Below, piece by piece: positions 7,007-14,488 of a DNA stretch of 64,000 bases (positions are counted from its first letter, which is position 1; each line of letters starts with the position of its first letter). The notes under the pieces were generated by a model. The model saw nothing but the letters and a program-made list of their open reading frames with translations. It made no database searches and was not told the DNA's origin. A program made the translations under genes and the position numbers. The stretch is from Microbacterium sp. SA39 (GTDB lineage Bacteria > Actinomycetota > Actinomycetes > Actinomycetales > Microbacteriaceae), in the NCBI RefSeq assembly GCF_000967865.1, contig NZ_JXRU01000037.1, positions 124,001 to 188,000 on the forward strand, read 5' to 3'.

Positions 7007-7749
7007 ATGAGCGCGATCAAGCCGATCATCCGCGAGGTGAAGCAGGCGGTCCTCTCGGGCATGGCCCTTTCACGCGACAAGCTGCACCAGCTGACCGACA
7101 ACATTGGCAACCATGTCGATGACGTCGCGAAGCGGGTCCGCGGACAGGATAAGTTCGAGGGCCGCGATGCACCGTGGGCGCTGCGCGGCGGATGGGACCG
7201 GAACTCCTCGACGCAGCCGGGCGACTATGGGCCGGCGGGCGGTACGACCACGATCACAAGAACGACCGTCCGGACCCGGAGGACTACCTCAGCGAGGACT
7301 ACATCCGGCGGCACCTCGCACGGTTCGATGACGGTGAGAGCCGCATCTACGTCACGGACTCGCTCAACAACTACGGGCCCGCGCAAGCGGATCACGACGC
7401 CTTCGTCTTTCCGACCGAGGACCTCGACCGGGTCCTCGACGAGGCGGGCCACGACACCGACAAGCTCGAGGATCTGCTCGGGTTCGATCGGGGCTCGCTG
7501 CGCGACGACGACGGCAACCCCCTCCAGATCGAGATCCGGCACTTCTCGCCCGATGAGCTCGACGGACTCACCGTTCCGTCGGGACGCGAGGACGGTGCGA
7601 ACCAGAACTGGCTGCCCGGCGGCTATCTGCCGACCGGCGTTCCGGAGGCCGTGATCACGATGCCCGACACGGCCACCGGCTCGCGCAACGGCGGCGGCGG
7701 GCCGGCATCGTGGCCGGGAACCTCCGGCGGCAGCTACGAGTTGCGGTGA
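7007..7749 (+). pseudogene. adaptor-type effector with a single-base frameshift, no adjacent carrier
   Basis: The first frame encodes the shared adaptor MSAIKPIIREVKQ through VRGQDKFEG and continues to about 7241. There the sensible reading moves to another frame, encoding YDHDHKNDRPDPEDYLSED and a coherent C-terminal domain ending at 7749 with LPGGYLPTGV near the end. Restoring one base near 7241 gives a protein of about 247 residues. The C-terminal domain carries acidic and Gly-rich segments and looks like a toxin tip, but I cannot name it. No carrier gene lies directly upstream, unlike its three relatives. The shift may be a true mutation or an assembly error; the clean frames on both sides argue for a recent event. 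Confidence 0.68.
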
Positions 7750-8915
7750 CCCGCACCATGATCTTTCGCAAGAGGCAGCGCTCGGTCGGCCCGGACCTTC
7801 CGGACGGCACTCGCGCCCTGCATCCGTTCGATGATCGGCTCGGACGCACATCGGGGGTCGCGCAGATCAGCGCCGCGGATGCCGAGGCACGCTGGGAGGC
7901 GGGGGAGGAACTCCACCTGGTCCCCGCGCACGACCCGGGCGACGTCGTGCCGTGGTCTCTCACGGCCCGACGCGGTCACGACTACGTGGTGAACGAGTAC
8001 GCCGCTGACGGTCGTCGCATGCGGAGTGAGCGGTGGGTGCAGGACGGCGACCGGGTGCGCATGGCCCGTGGCGAGGCGCGGTTCGAACAGGGTGGCGCTC
8101 AAGGGCCTCCCGCGTATCAGGTGGAATGGGATGCGTACCCCGGTGGAGCGATGCGGATCGAGATCATCGGTCCGCGCGTGGAGGACGACGAGGTGACCGG
8201 ATTCCGGTCCGCTGCGCAAGCGCAGATCGAGCGGCCCGCGCCCGCCCTCGACGCGGTTCTCGACCTGCGGGAGGCCGACGACCTCGACCCTTCCGACTTC
8301 TCTGGCCTCGCCCCGCGGGAAGCCGCCGAGCTCTATGCGCGCAGCCGTGCCCGGGGTGCGGCTCCGCTCACGACCCAGGACGTGTTCGGGGAGGCATCGC
8401 TCCGCACCGGGGCGGTCGTCCTCGCCACGTCGCGCCAGATCGTCGGCGTGATCGACGCGATCGTCCACTCGGGCGCCACCGCAGGCAATCCCGCCGCGAA
8501 CGTCCCGGTGCTCCGACGGGGATCGGCGACCATCATCCCGCTGGGGGCGCAGGGCGATGCACCGGAGTACTGGGCCGACGTGCGCGCCCAGTTGGTGGCG
8601 CTCTCGAACAGCGTGCGATGGGCTCTCGAGCATCGGGCAGGAGGGCGGGTCACCCTCGACCTCTTCGACGTGCCGGCCACGGAGGTGCGCTCGTATCGGT
8701 CGCGCCTCGTGGCAGCAGGCGCGACGCGCGCCGGTCTCTGGCGCCCCGAGCCAGCTCTCGCCGTGGTCCTCGTGGTGTCGGGGGATCCGGATGCCGGCAC
8801 GCTGACGCACGCACTCCACCTGATGCCGAGCGCGTGGGTGACGTCGCCCGAACCGCTCGAAGAGCCGATCGACGTCGCCTGGTCCTGGGCAGAGGTCGAA
8901 AGTGCTGCCGGATAG
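7746..8915 (+). CDS. two-part immunity-like protein (family beta)
   Basis: This 389-residue protein follows the frameshifted effector. A GTG at 7746 overlaps the effector stop (GTGA) and is favoured for coupling; an ATG at 7758 is possible. The N-terminal ~170 residues form a beta-rich domain of unknown type. The C-terminal ~170 residues share VRSY, LVAAGAT, a hydrophobic strand and a closing DVAWSWAEV with the gene at 9637, so that half is duplicated. No signal peptide is present. Position makes it the best immunity candidate for the effector at 7007. The family name is unknown to me. Confidence 0.58.
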   Translation: MTRTMIFRKRQRSVGPDLPDGTRALHPFDDRLGRTSGVAQISAADAEARWEAGEELHLVPAHDPGDVVPWSLTARRGHDYVVNEYAADGRRMRSERWVQDGDRVRMARGEARFEQGGAQGPPAYQVEWDAYPGGAMRIEIIGPRVEDDEVTGFRSAAQAQIERPAPALDAVLDLREADDLDPSDFSGLAPREAAELYARSRARGAAPLTTQDVFGEASLRTGAVVLATSRQIVGVIDAIVHSGATAGNPAANVPVLRRGSATIIPLGAQGDAPEYWADVRAQLVALSNSVRWALEHRAGGRVTLDLFDVPATEVRSYRSRLVAAGATRAGLWRPEPALAVVLVVSGDPDAGTLTHALHLMPSAWVTSPEPLEEPIDVAWSWAEVESAAG

Positions 8916-8948
8916 TCTGGTGAGAAGCCGAGGAGAGGATCGCAGCGC

Positions 8949-9622
8949 ATGTCGACTGCCGTCGAGGGTCTGAACGTGAGCGTCGTCCCGCGGATCTATG
9001 GGGCGAACGAGCTCGGAGTGCTGGCGATCACCGCACCCGGTGAGGCGCACCCCCGCGTCCAGTACGCCGGCGGCGAGCTCTTCGTGGGACTCGACGAATC
9101 GAGCGACCGAACCGCGATCACCGAGGGCCAGGCGGAGGGGTGGGCCCAGCCCTGCCCCGAAGTCGCGGTCGCTGCCGTCTCGCCGAGGAACTCTACGACG
9201 CGGGCGCCCCGCTCGTCAGTGCGCACCCGATCGTGCGGACGGATGCCGAGTGGGCGCCGTTCCCGTGGCGCGAGCAGTTCCCCGCGCTCGAGATGCGGTT
9301 CGAACGCGTCCTCCGCCTGTTCAGCGTGCGCGCGTACGAGGCCCAGACGGCGGCCCTGCAGCGCCCGGACGTGCGCTACATCGACCCCAAGGTCCGCGTG
9401 CTCGATTCCGGTGTCACGACCACGTTCGCGGCGTGGCCGAAGGGCGTCGCGTCGCTTCTCCCCGTCGTCGACAACGTGATCGTCGCGAACAGCTCCGGCG
9501 AGGGCACGCAGCTCAGCGTCACGACCATGGCGCAGTTCCTCGAGGCAGGCGGCGACGCCATCGTCCGTACAGGTCTGTCGCCGGCGCGGTACTTCGTGCC
9601 GGGCGAGGCTCCGCGCAATTGA
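8949..9622 (+). pseudogene. frameshifted immunity-like gene
   Basis: The frame from the ATG at 8949 encodes MSTAVEGLNVSVVPRIYG and continues sensibly to about 9177. From there another frame is coherent, encoding AEELYDAGAPLVSAHP and running to 9622. Adding one base near 9178 would fuse them into a ~224-residue protein reading AAV-x-AEELYDAG. A GAGGAGAGGA ribosome site precedes the ATG, and a TAGTCT hexamer upstream could be a -10. The product family is not recognised. This is the second one-base deletion within 2 kb, so decay or local sequence error should be weighed. Confidence 0.62.
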
Positions 9623-9636
9623 CTTCTGGTCGACCG

Positions 9637-10299
9637 ATGGATTTCGACATGGACCTGCACCGAGATGCCGCGCTGGCGTTCGGGGCGACGTCGTTGCGCG
9701 CGGGGGGAATGCTCCCTTATGAAGGGCGCTCGCTGCTCGGCCGGCCGGAGGGCCTCCCTCCCGAAGTCTTCGTGACGCGAGAGGACGGATGGGTCGCCCC
9801 GAACAATCCGATCCTCATCCGCGGAGCTGCCAGGATCATGCCGCTCGCGTGGCGCGGCGAACCCGAGAGTGGCTACAACGCCTACGCGGAGGTGGGGCAG
9901 CTCGCCGCCTTCGCGTCGAGGGTTCAGGACACGGGCTCCTACTGGGCGGGTCCGTGGCGCACGCTCGGCGAACTCGAGGAGTGCGACGGCGCCAGCATCC
10001 GCTCGTATGTCGACGCGCTCCGGGCGGCGGGGGCGACGCAGGTCAGCTCCTGGACATACTCCGATGCCTTCGGCGTGGCGCTCGTCGGGGCCGGCGTCGA
10101 GGATGAAGCAACGGTGTCGCTCGCACTCCACGTCGTGCCCGTCGGTTGGGTCTCCGAGCGCTACGCCAGCGGCCCTGTCCCCGGCATCGATGTGAGATGG
10201 TCGTGGGCAGAGGTGATCGATCTGTTCGCCGCCCGGATCGCCGCCGAGCAGCCGCCCGACTCGGCCGCGGCTCACGAGCCGGAGCGAGGCATGCGATGA
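9637..10299 (+). CDS. immunity-like protein, family beta
   Basis: This 220-residue protein is related over its C-terminal part to the second half of the 7746 gene: IRSYVDALRAAGAT aligns with VRSYRSRLVAAGAT, and DVRWSWAEV with DVAWSWAEV. The ATG at 9637 is used, though no strong ribosome site is seen. The stop codon overlaps the start of the next gene. No membrane or secretion signals are visible. Duplication of one domain in neighbouring genes behind a toxin is typical of immunity gene accumulation, but the function is inferred. Confidence 0.56.
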   Translation: MDFDMDLHRDAALAFGATSLRAGGMLPYEGRSLLGRPEGLPPEVFVTREDGWVAPNNPILIRGAARIMPLAWRGEPESGYNAYAEVGQLAAFASRVQDTGSYWAGPWRTLGELEECDGASIRSYVDALRAAGATQVSSWTYSDAFGVALVGAGVEDEATVSLALHVVPVGWVSERYASGPVPGIDVRWSWAEVIDLFAARIAAEQPPDSAAAHEPERGMR

Positions 10300-10826
10300 A
10301 TTGGCCCGCGAAGATCACGGAGCTCATGCGGTTGAAAGCGCAGATCGATCATCTGGACGTCGATCACATCTTCCCGCACACGCTGCCATCGGTCGCGGCG
10401 ACACCCGACCGGTTGGCCGCGTACGAGGAGCACACGGGACTGAACCTCGATCAGGGGCATCGGTCTTTTCTTGCCGCGGCGGATGGATGGAGCGCGTTCT
10501 TCGAGACGCAGGATCTCTTGAGTGTCGAGCAGTTGGCCTCAGGCGAGCACCGTGACCTCTTCACGGCCTGGATCGATACGGCTCCGCCGCAGGCCCGAGC
10601 GCAAGGATATTCCTCGAGGACTCTGTTCCCGATCGCCGTCGATCTCGACATGCCGTTCCACGCGGCGATGCCGGTGATGGATGCGCGTGTGGCGAGTCAG
10701 GTCCTCTCCCTGGACGCGACGGGGATCATCGAGACGTTCGACTCCTTCGAGGCGTACTTCGATGGGATGATCGCCTACACCCGGCGCACCCTGGTCGACT
10801 TCGAAATGGGAAAGTACCGCCTCTGA
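10296..10826 (+). CDS. SMI1/KNR4 (SUKH)-like immunity protein
   Basis: This 176-residue protein starts MNWPAKITELMRLKAQ, overlapping the previous stop by three bases. The central pattern, a short helix AAYEEHTGLNLDQGHRSFL then a DGW turn and a second helix leading to DLLSVEQL, matches the SUKH/SMI1-KNR4 layout. That superfamily is widespread among immunity proteins against contact-dependent and type VII toxins. It closes the immunity run before the next carrier cassette. The superfamily call is from the fold pattern only, so the subgroup is uncertain. Confidence 0.6.
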   Translation: MNWPAKITELMRLKAQIDHLDVDHIFPHTLPSVAATPDRLAAYEEHTGLNLDQGHRSFLAAADGWSAFFETQDLLSVEQLASGEHRDLFTAWIDTAPPQARAQGYSSRTLFPIAVDLDMPFHAAMPVMDARVASQVLSLDATGIIETFDSFEAYFDGMIAYTRRTLVDFEMGKYRL

Positions 10827-10848
10827 CGCGAACGCATGGGCTGATCTC

Positions 10849-10883
10849 CCCATCGCGTCGGCATCCGCTTCCTGGGTAGCGTC
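10849..10883 (+). promoter_or_regulatory. putative carrier-gene promoter (CCCAT-N23-TAGCGTC)
   Basis: CCCAT at 10849-10853 and TAGCGTC at 10877-10883 are separated by 23 bases, as at the other three carriers. The GTG start follows 19 bases later. Confidence 0.6.
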
Positions 10884-10902
10884 AGGGCCGGAGGTGGTCG
10901 AC

Positions 10903-11610
10903 GTGGGAATGATGTTGCCGGACGAGCTCATCTGGGTGATGGACAAGCTGGGCCTCGAGTGGCCCGACATCGATGAGGACGAGGTGCGCAAGGCCGCCGT
11001 CTACGTGCGCGCCTATCGCGACGACATGGAGGCGCTCGTGCAGACCGCCGACCGCCGGATCAACGGCGAGCTGGCGGCCGCGATGCGCGGTGAAGCCGGC
11101 ACCGCGCACGTGACGGGGTGGAACCGCAACCGCTCGGAGAACGTCCAGCAGCTGCTCGACATCCTGGGTCCGGCCGCCGTGGGCATCGACATCGCCGCCG
11201 ACATCGTGCTGGCTCTGAAGATGAAGGTGATCGTCGATGTCACCCTCACGCTCGCCCAGCTGATCCCACTGCTGGCTGCAGGACCCCTCGGGGCGGGCGG
11301 GGCCGCAGTGCTCATCCTCGCGCGCAAGAAGCTCTTCTCGATGGCGATGGAGATCACGCTCGAGAAGGTCATCGACGAGGTGCTTCCTCTGGCGATCGAA
11401 CCTCTTGCAGAGCAGGTCCCTGGGCTGGTGATGGCGCTCATGGATGCGCCTGTGGTCGAAGGCACGGTCGGCGATGTCGACGAGTTCTTCGCGGATCTCG
11501 ATGCTCTCGACCAGGCGGCCTCCGACATGGATGCTCACGCCGCCGACGTCGAGGACCTCACTGATCGGCTGCTCGCCGACATCGCCAATCTGCAGATCTC
11601 GGGAGCCTGA
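10903..11610 (+). CDS. CpnT-like N-terminal carrier protein, diverged copy
   Basis: This 235-residue protein is the same length as the other carriers and aligns end to end with them. It starts MGMMLPDELIWVMDKLG and contains WPDIDEDEVRK, a hydrophobic middle beginning at KMKVIVDV, and VEGTVGDVDEFF near the end. It is far more diverged than the other three are from each other. The GTG at 10903 is chosen because GGAGG at 10890-10894 gives correct spacing; the in-frame GTG at 10894 overlaps that ribosome site. Codon use is ordinary GC-rich, unlike copies 1 and 3. It is followed after three bases by an effector with a different N-terminal adaptor, suggesting a matched pair. Confidence 0.75.
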   Translation: MGMMLPDELIWVMDKLGLEWPDIDEDEVRKAAVYVRAYRDDMEALVQTADRRINGELAAAMRGEAGTAHVTGWNRNRSENVQQLLDILGPAAVGIDIAADIVLALKMKVIVDVTLTLAQLIPLLAAGPLGAGGAAVLILARKKLFSMAMEITLEKVIDEVLPLAIEPLAEQVPGLVMALMDAPVVEGTVGDVDEFFADLDALDQAASDMDAHAADVEDLTDRLLADIANLQISGA

Positions 11611-11613
11611 CCC

Positions 11614-12255
11614 ATGACGCTGAAGAAGTTCATGCACGACCTCGTGGACGCGGTCGACGGTGCGGGGCATGAGTTCAAGCAGGGTTTCGCGAGCGCCTTC
11701 CGCAAGCGCGGCGGCAAGCACAGAGCGGATGCCGACGTCATCCGCGGGTGGGATCGACGCAACGTCGACTACGAGCCTCGCCATCGTGGCGATGGTAAGC
11801 CACCGACATCGCACGCGAAGGACTACGACATCCGGGATGACGTGCGGCGGGGGCTCGATTCACTCGGGCACGTGCCGAAGCACGCCGATCCCGACTACGA
11901 CGCCGCGCGGGACCTCGGGACCTCACTGGGCAAGGACGTCCGCGGCCTCCCGGGGGATGTGCTCGACGAGGTGAAGGGCGTGCCGAAGAAGGCGCCGAAG
12001 CAGCTGCTCGAGGAGCTGTACGAGGACGCGATCGGTCAGGACAACCCCGACAAGTACGGCCAGACGCCCCAGGGAGACATGCGGCTGCTCGCGCCGGCGA
12101 GCGAAGCCGCTGATCTCAGCGGTCTGAGCAACGGCGAACTCGAGGAGCGGTTCGGGCTCGCCCCCGGTTCGCTCGACGGGGCGACCGTCGAGGTCACGTC
12201 GATCCCGGGTTCCCGCTTCGCCAGCGTCGAGTTCGAACGTCCCGAGCAGAGATGA
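11614..12255 (+). CDS. putative effector partner of the diverged carrier
   Basis: This 213-residue basic protein starts MTLKKFMHDLVDAVDG, unlike the MSAIKPII adaptor, and follows the diverged carrier by three bases. The middle (residues ~45-130) is highly charged and probably flexible. Residues ~135-213 form a compact domain with DMRLLAPASEA and LEERFGLAPGSLDG. A similar LE-x2-LG-x3-GSL pattern occurs in the effector at 7007, so the tips could be distantly related. No catalytic motif is recognised and no immunity gene follows before the next carrier. It could be a toxin with immunity elsewhere, or a non-toxic effector. Confidence 0.58.
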   Translation: MTLKKFMHDLVDAVDGAGHEFKQGFASAFRKRGGKHRADADVIRGWDRRNVDYEPRHRGDGKPPTSHAKDYDIRDDVRRGLDSLGHVPKHADPDYDAARDLGTSLGKDVRGLPGDVLDEVKGVPKKAPKQLLEELYEDAIGQDNPDKYGQTPQGDMRLLAPASEAADLSGLSNGELEERFGLAPGSLDGATVEVTSIPGSRFASVEFERPEQR

Positions 12256-12277
12256 TTCTCCCGGCCGGGGAGCGCTA

Positions 12278-12312
12278 CCCATGGTGTGAATAAGCGAGGG
12301 CGACGTACAGTC
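12278..12312 (+). promoter_or_regulatory. putative carrier-gene promoter (CCCAT-N23-TACAGTC)
   Basis: CCCAT at 12278-12282 and TACAGTC at 12306-12312 are 23 bases apart, with the GTG start 18 bases on. Much of the surrounding 70 bases is shared with the promoter of the fourth carrier. Confidence 0.62.
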
Positions 12313-12318
12313 TGAGCA

Positions 12319-13160
12319 GGAGGTGTCGCTGTGGGGATGATGTTGCCGAATGAGCTTGTCTGGGTGATGGAGAAGCTGGGTTTTGAGTGGCCGGATATCG
12401 ATGAGGATGAGGTTCGTAAGGGTGCGAGCCTGGTGCGGAACTTCGGGTCGGATCTGGAGGGTGTGATCCAGGCGGTCGATCGTCAGGTGAATGGTGATCT
12501 GGGTGGGGCTCTGCGGGGTCAGACGGGTCCGGCGACGATGTCCGCGTGGAACACGAACCGGTCGCAGAATCTGCAGCAGCTGATCGACATCATGCCTCCG
12601 GCGGCGACGGCGATGGATGTCGGGGCGGATGCGATCTTCGCGTTGAAGATGAAGGTCATCGTGGATGTGTCGTCGACGTTGATCACGCTGGTGGCGATGT
12701 TGACGAATCCGATCACGGCGGCGGGTGCGGGGCCGATGCTGTTGATCAAGAAGAAGTTGTTGAATGCGGCGGTGGATATCGCGGTAGAGCAGTTGTTGAT
12801 GCAGTTGGCGCCGATGTTGATCGAGCCGATGGCGGAGAAGCTGCCCGCGGTGATCGATGCGATCCTGGACGCGCCGATGGTGGAGGGGCAGGTCGGGGAC
12901 TCGGATGAGTTCTATGCGGACCTGCAGGCCCTCGACGACGCGCAGTCGACGATGAAGCTGCATGGGTCGGACATTCAGACGTTGACGTCGAATTTCTTCT
13001 CGGAGTTCGAGGCGTTGGACTTCGGAGGGGATGACTGATGAGTGCGATCAAGCCGATCATCCGTGAGGTGAAGCAGTCGGTGCTGAAGGGCTTCGCTCAC
13101 GCGAAGGACAAGCTGCACCAGCTCGCCGACAACCTCACCCAGCATGTCGACGACGTCGCC
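12319..13160 (+). repeat. long direct repeat, copy 2 (carrier plus adaptor)
   Basis: This is nearly identical to 2450-3291, with only scattered base changes. It covers the ribosome-binding site, the carrier gene and the effector's first ~41 codons. Confidence 0.85.
12331..13038 (+). CDS. CpnT-like N-terminal carrier protein, copy 3
   Basis: This 235-residue protein differs from the carrier at 2462 by a single residue (GASLV in place of GATLV). It has the same WXG-like N-terminal part, hydrophobic middle (~102-166) and acidic tail. A GGAGG site lies 7 bases before the GTG. TTG and GTT-type codons are frequent, as in copy 1, which sets both apart from the local GC-rich codon use. The stop overlaps the effector ATG by one base. 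Near-identity at DNA level implies recent duplication or gene conversion. It probably delivers the nuclease effector that follows (inference). Confidence 0.78.
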   Translation: MGMMLPNELVWVMEKLGFEWPDIDEDEVRKGASLVRNFGSDLEGVIQAVDRQVNGDLGGALRGQTGPATMSAWNTNRSQNLQQLIDIMPPAATAMDVGADAIFALKMKVIVDVSSTLITLVAMLTNPITAAGAGPMLLIKKKLLNAAVDIAVEQLLMQLAPMLIEPMAEKLPAVIDAILDAPMVEGQVGDSDEFYADLQALDDAQSTMKLHGSDIQTLTSNFFSEFEALDFGGDD

Positions 13161-13640
13161 CGGCGCGTGCGCGGCCAGGACAGTTACAACGGCCCCGAGG
13201 GCAATGGGGTGCCGGGCTCCGGCCGGCCCGACAACGGTGCGGATTCCGGTCGCGGAGTGGACAGGGGTGATGGCCGCGACCACCTCGGTCATTACGCCAA
13301 CGGTCAGGAGAACAAACCCTGGGTGGACAAGGAGAAGCTCGGCCTGGAGAACTATGGCAACGACAACGACGTCGAGGTCATCACCACCCAGGTGCGAGTC
13401 GACTATCCCGGTTCACCCCAAGACGGTCGTCGGTATGACGGGCTGGTGAGGAACGACGATGGTCCGAATACGTACGACGGGATCGAGATCAAGTCGGGCG
13501 ACGCCATTGCCAACTACACGAGGCCGGGGAACACGCAGTATCAGTTCGACAATGCGGTGAACGACGGCACGCCCGCCCATGGCAGACTCGATGGTCAGGA
13601 CATTCTGGTCACACGAGTGATCGTTCGGGAGGAACCATGA
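13038..13640 (+). CDS. adaptor plus PD-(D/E)xK nuclease toxin
   Basis: This 200-residue effector carries the shared adaptor in residues 1-48. Residues ~50-100 are Gly/Asp-rich and look like a linker. The C-terminal ~80 residues contain YDG (D134) and GIEIKSG (E150, K152), then an aromatic helix and HGRLDGQDILVTRV. This arrangement matches the metal-dependent PD-(D/E)xK nuclease core, so DNA cleavage in target cells is the likely activity. A decayed 3' end of the same toxin type survives at 5055. The stop overlaps the immunity ATG by four bases. The family call rests on motif order; the precise toxin subfamily is not identified. Confidence 0.72.
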   Translation: MSAIKPIIREVKQSVLKGFAHAKDKLHQLADNLTQHVDDVARRVRGQDSYNGPEGNGVPGSGRPDNGADSGRGVDRGDGRDHLGHYANGQENKPWVDKEKLGLENYGNDNDVEVITTQVRVDYPGSPQDGRRYDGLVRNDDGPNTYDGIEIKSGDAIANYTRPGNTQYQFDNAVNDGTPAHGRLDGQDILVTRVIVREEP

Positions 13641-14122
13641 CGCGGTACGGACCCTACGCGGAGACCACCCCTCGCGGGCAGACGGGCTGGCTCGACGGGG
13701 CACGCCGGCCTGTGCCCGAGCATCTGCGTCTCATGCTCGGTCACCTGGACGGCGACGGCAAGTACACCTACAGCATCTGGCGTGCGACGAATCCGGAGAG
13801 CATCATCGTGACGCGCAAGGATGCCGGCGACACGTTCCTGCAGGCGGCTGGTTCGGCGTCGGCCATGACGATAGAGATCCGGAAGCCCGGCCCCGACGGC
13901 AAGGGCCGTCTCTACACCGTCGGTCGGGACGTTGCGACCGATAAAGCCGCGATCCTCATTCCGATCAACGACAAGCGGGCGGTGCGGGTCTCCGCCAACG
14001 AAGTCTTCTCCGCGGACGAAGCGGCCGCGATCTTCACGAAGTATCACGAGACTGGCACCCTCGCAGAGCCGTTCGTCTTCCGCGAACTGGACCTGTCCCA
14101 GGACCAGTCTGTGGCGCGCTAG
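13637..14122 (+). CDS. putative immunity protein for the nuclease toxin
   Basis: This 161-residue protein starts at an ATG overlapping the nuclease stop (ATGA). It is soluble and charged, with a segment RLYTVGRDVATDKAAIL and a C-terminus reading FVFRELDLSQD. No recognised domain is present. Coupled translation directly behind the toxin makes it the obvious immunity candidate. A short downstream relic (14123-14300) ends with a similar YTLRELDVTR, hinting at a decayed relative. Confidence 0.6.
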   Translation: MTRYGPYAETTPRGQTGWLDGARRPVPEHLRLMLGHLDGDGKYTYSIWRATNPESIIVTRKDAGDTFLQAAGSASAMTIEIRKPGPDGKGRLYTVGRDVATDKAAILIPINDKRAVRVSANEVFSADEAAAIFTKYHETGTLAEPFVFRELDLSQDQSVAR

Positions 14123-14300
14123 GAGACCGAGGATCGATTGCTTTCTCTACGTCGACAAAGTTGGCGCCGGTCCTGAGCATTCGAGCATCCCGATCAACTC
14201 CGCTTCTCCCTGAACCGGATGGACGGCTCGTCGTTCTGGGCGTACAGCCTGGAACCGACCGAGTTCCCGAGCCGTACACGCTCCGCGAACTCGATGTGAC
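14123..14300 (+). pseudogene. degenerate immunity-like fragment
   Basis: One frame is open through most of this stretch and ends PYTLRELDVTR-stop at about 14305, resembling the C-terminus of the preceding immunity protein. It has no credible start codon. A competing frame encodes a short MDGSSFWAYSLEP segment. The rest of the gap up to the next promoter (14305-14435) holds nothing recognisable. Confidence 0.35.
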
Positions 14301-14435
14301 CCGGTGACGGTGGGCTGATCCACCCATCGCGCGACACGGCGTCACTTCGGTTGGGAACCTCGGTATGCGGGAGACGATCGCGGCGATCCATGCGGATGGT
14401 CGGTCTGGTACTGTCCTCCATCGCGGGCAACGCTA

Positions 14436-14470
14436 CCCATGGTGTGGATGAGTGACGGCCACGTACAGTC
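14436..14470 (+). promoter_or_regulatory. putative carrier-gene promoter (CCCAT-N23-TACAGTC)
   Basis: CCCAT at 14436-14440 and TACAGTC at 14464-14470 have the same 23-base gap and the same 18-base distance to GTG as copies 1 and 3. Confidence 0.62.
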
Positions 14471-14488
14471 TGTGCAGGAGGTGTCGCT

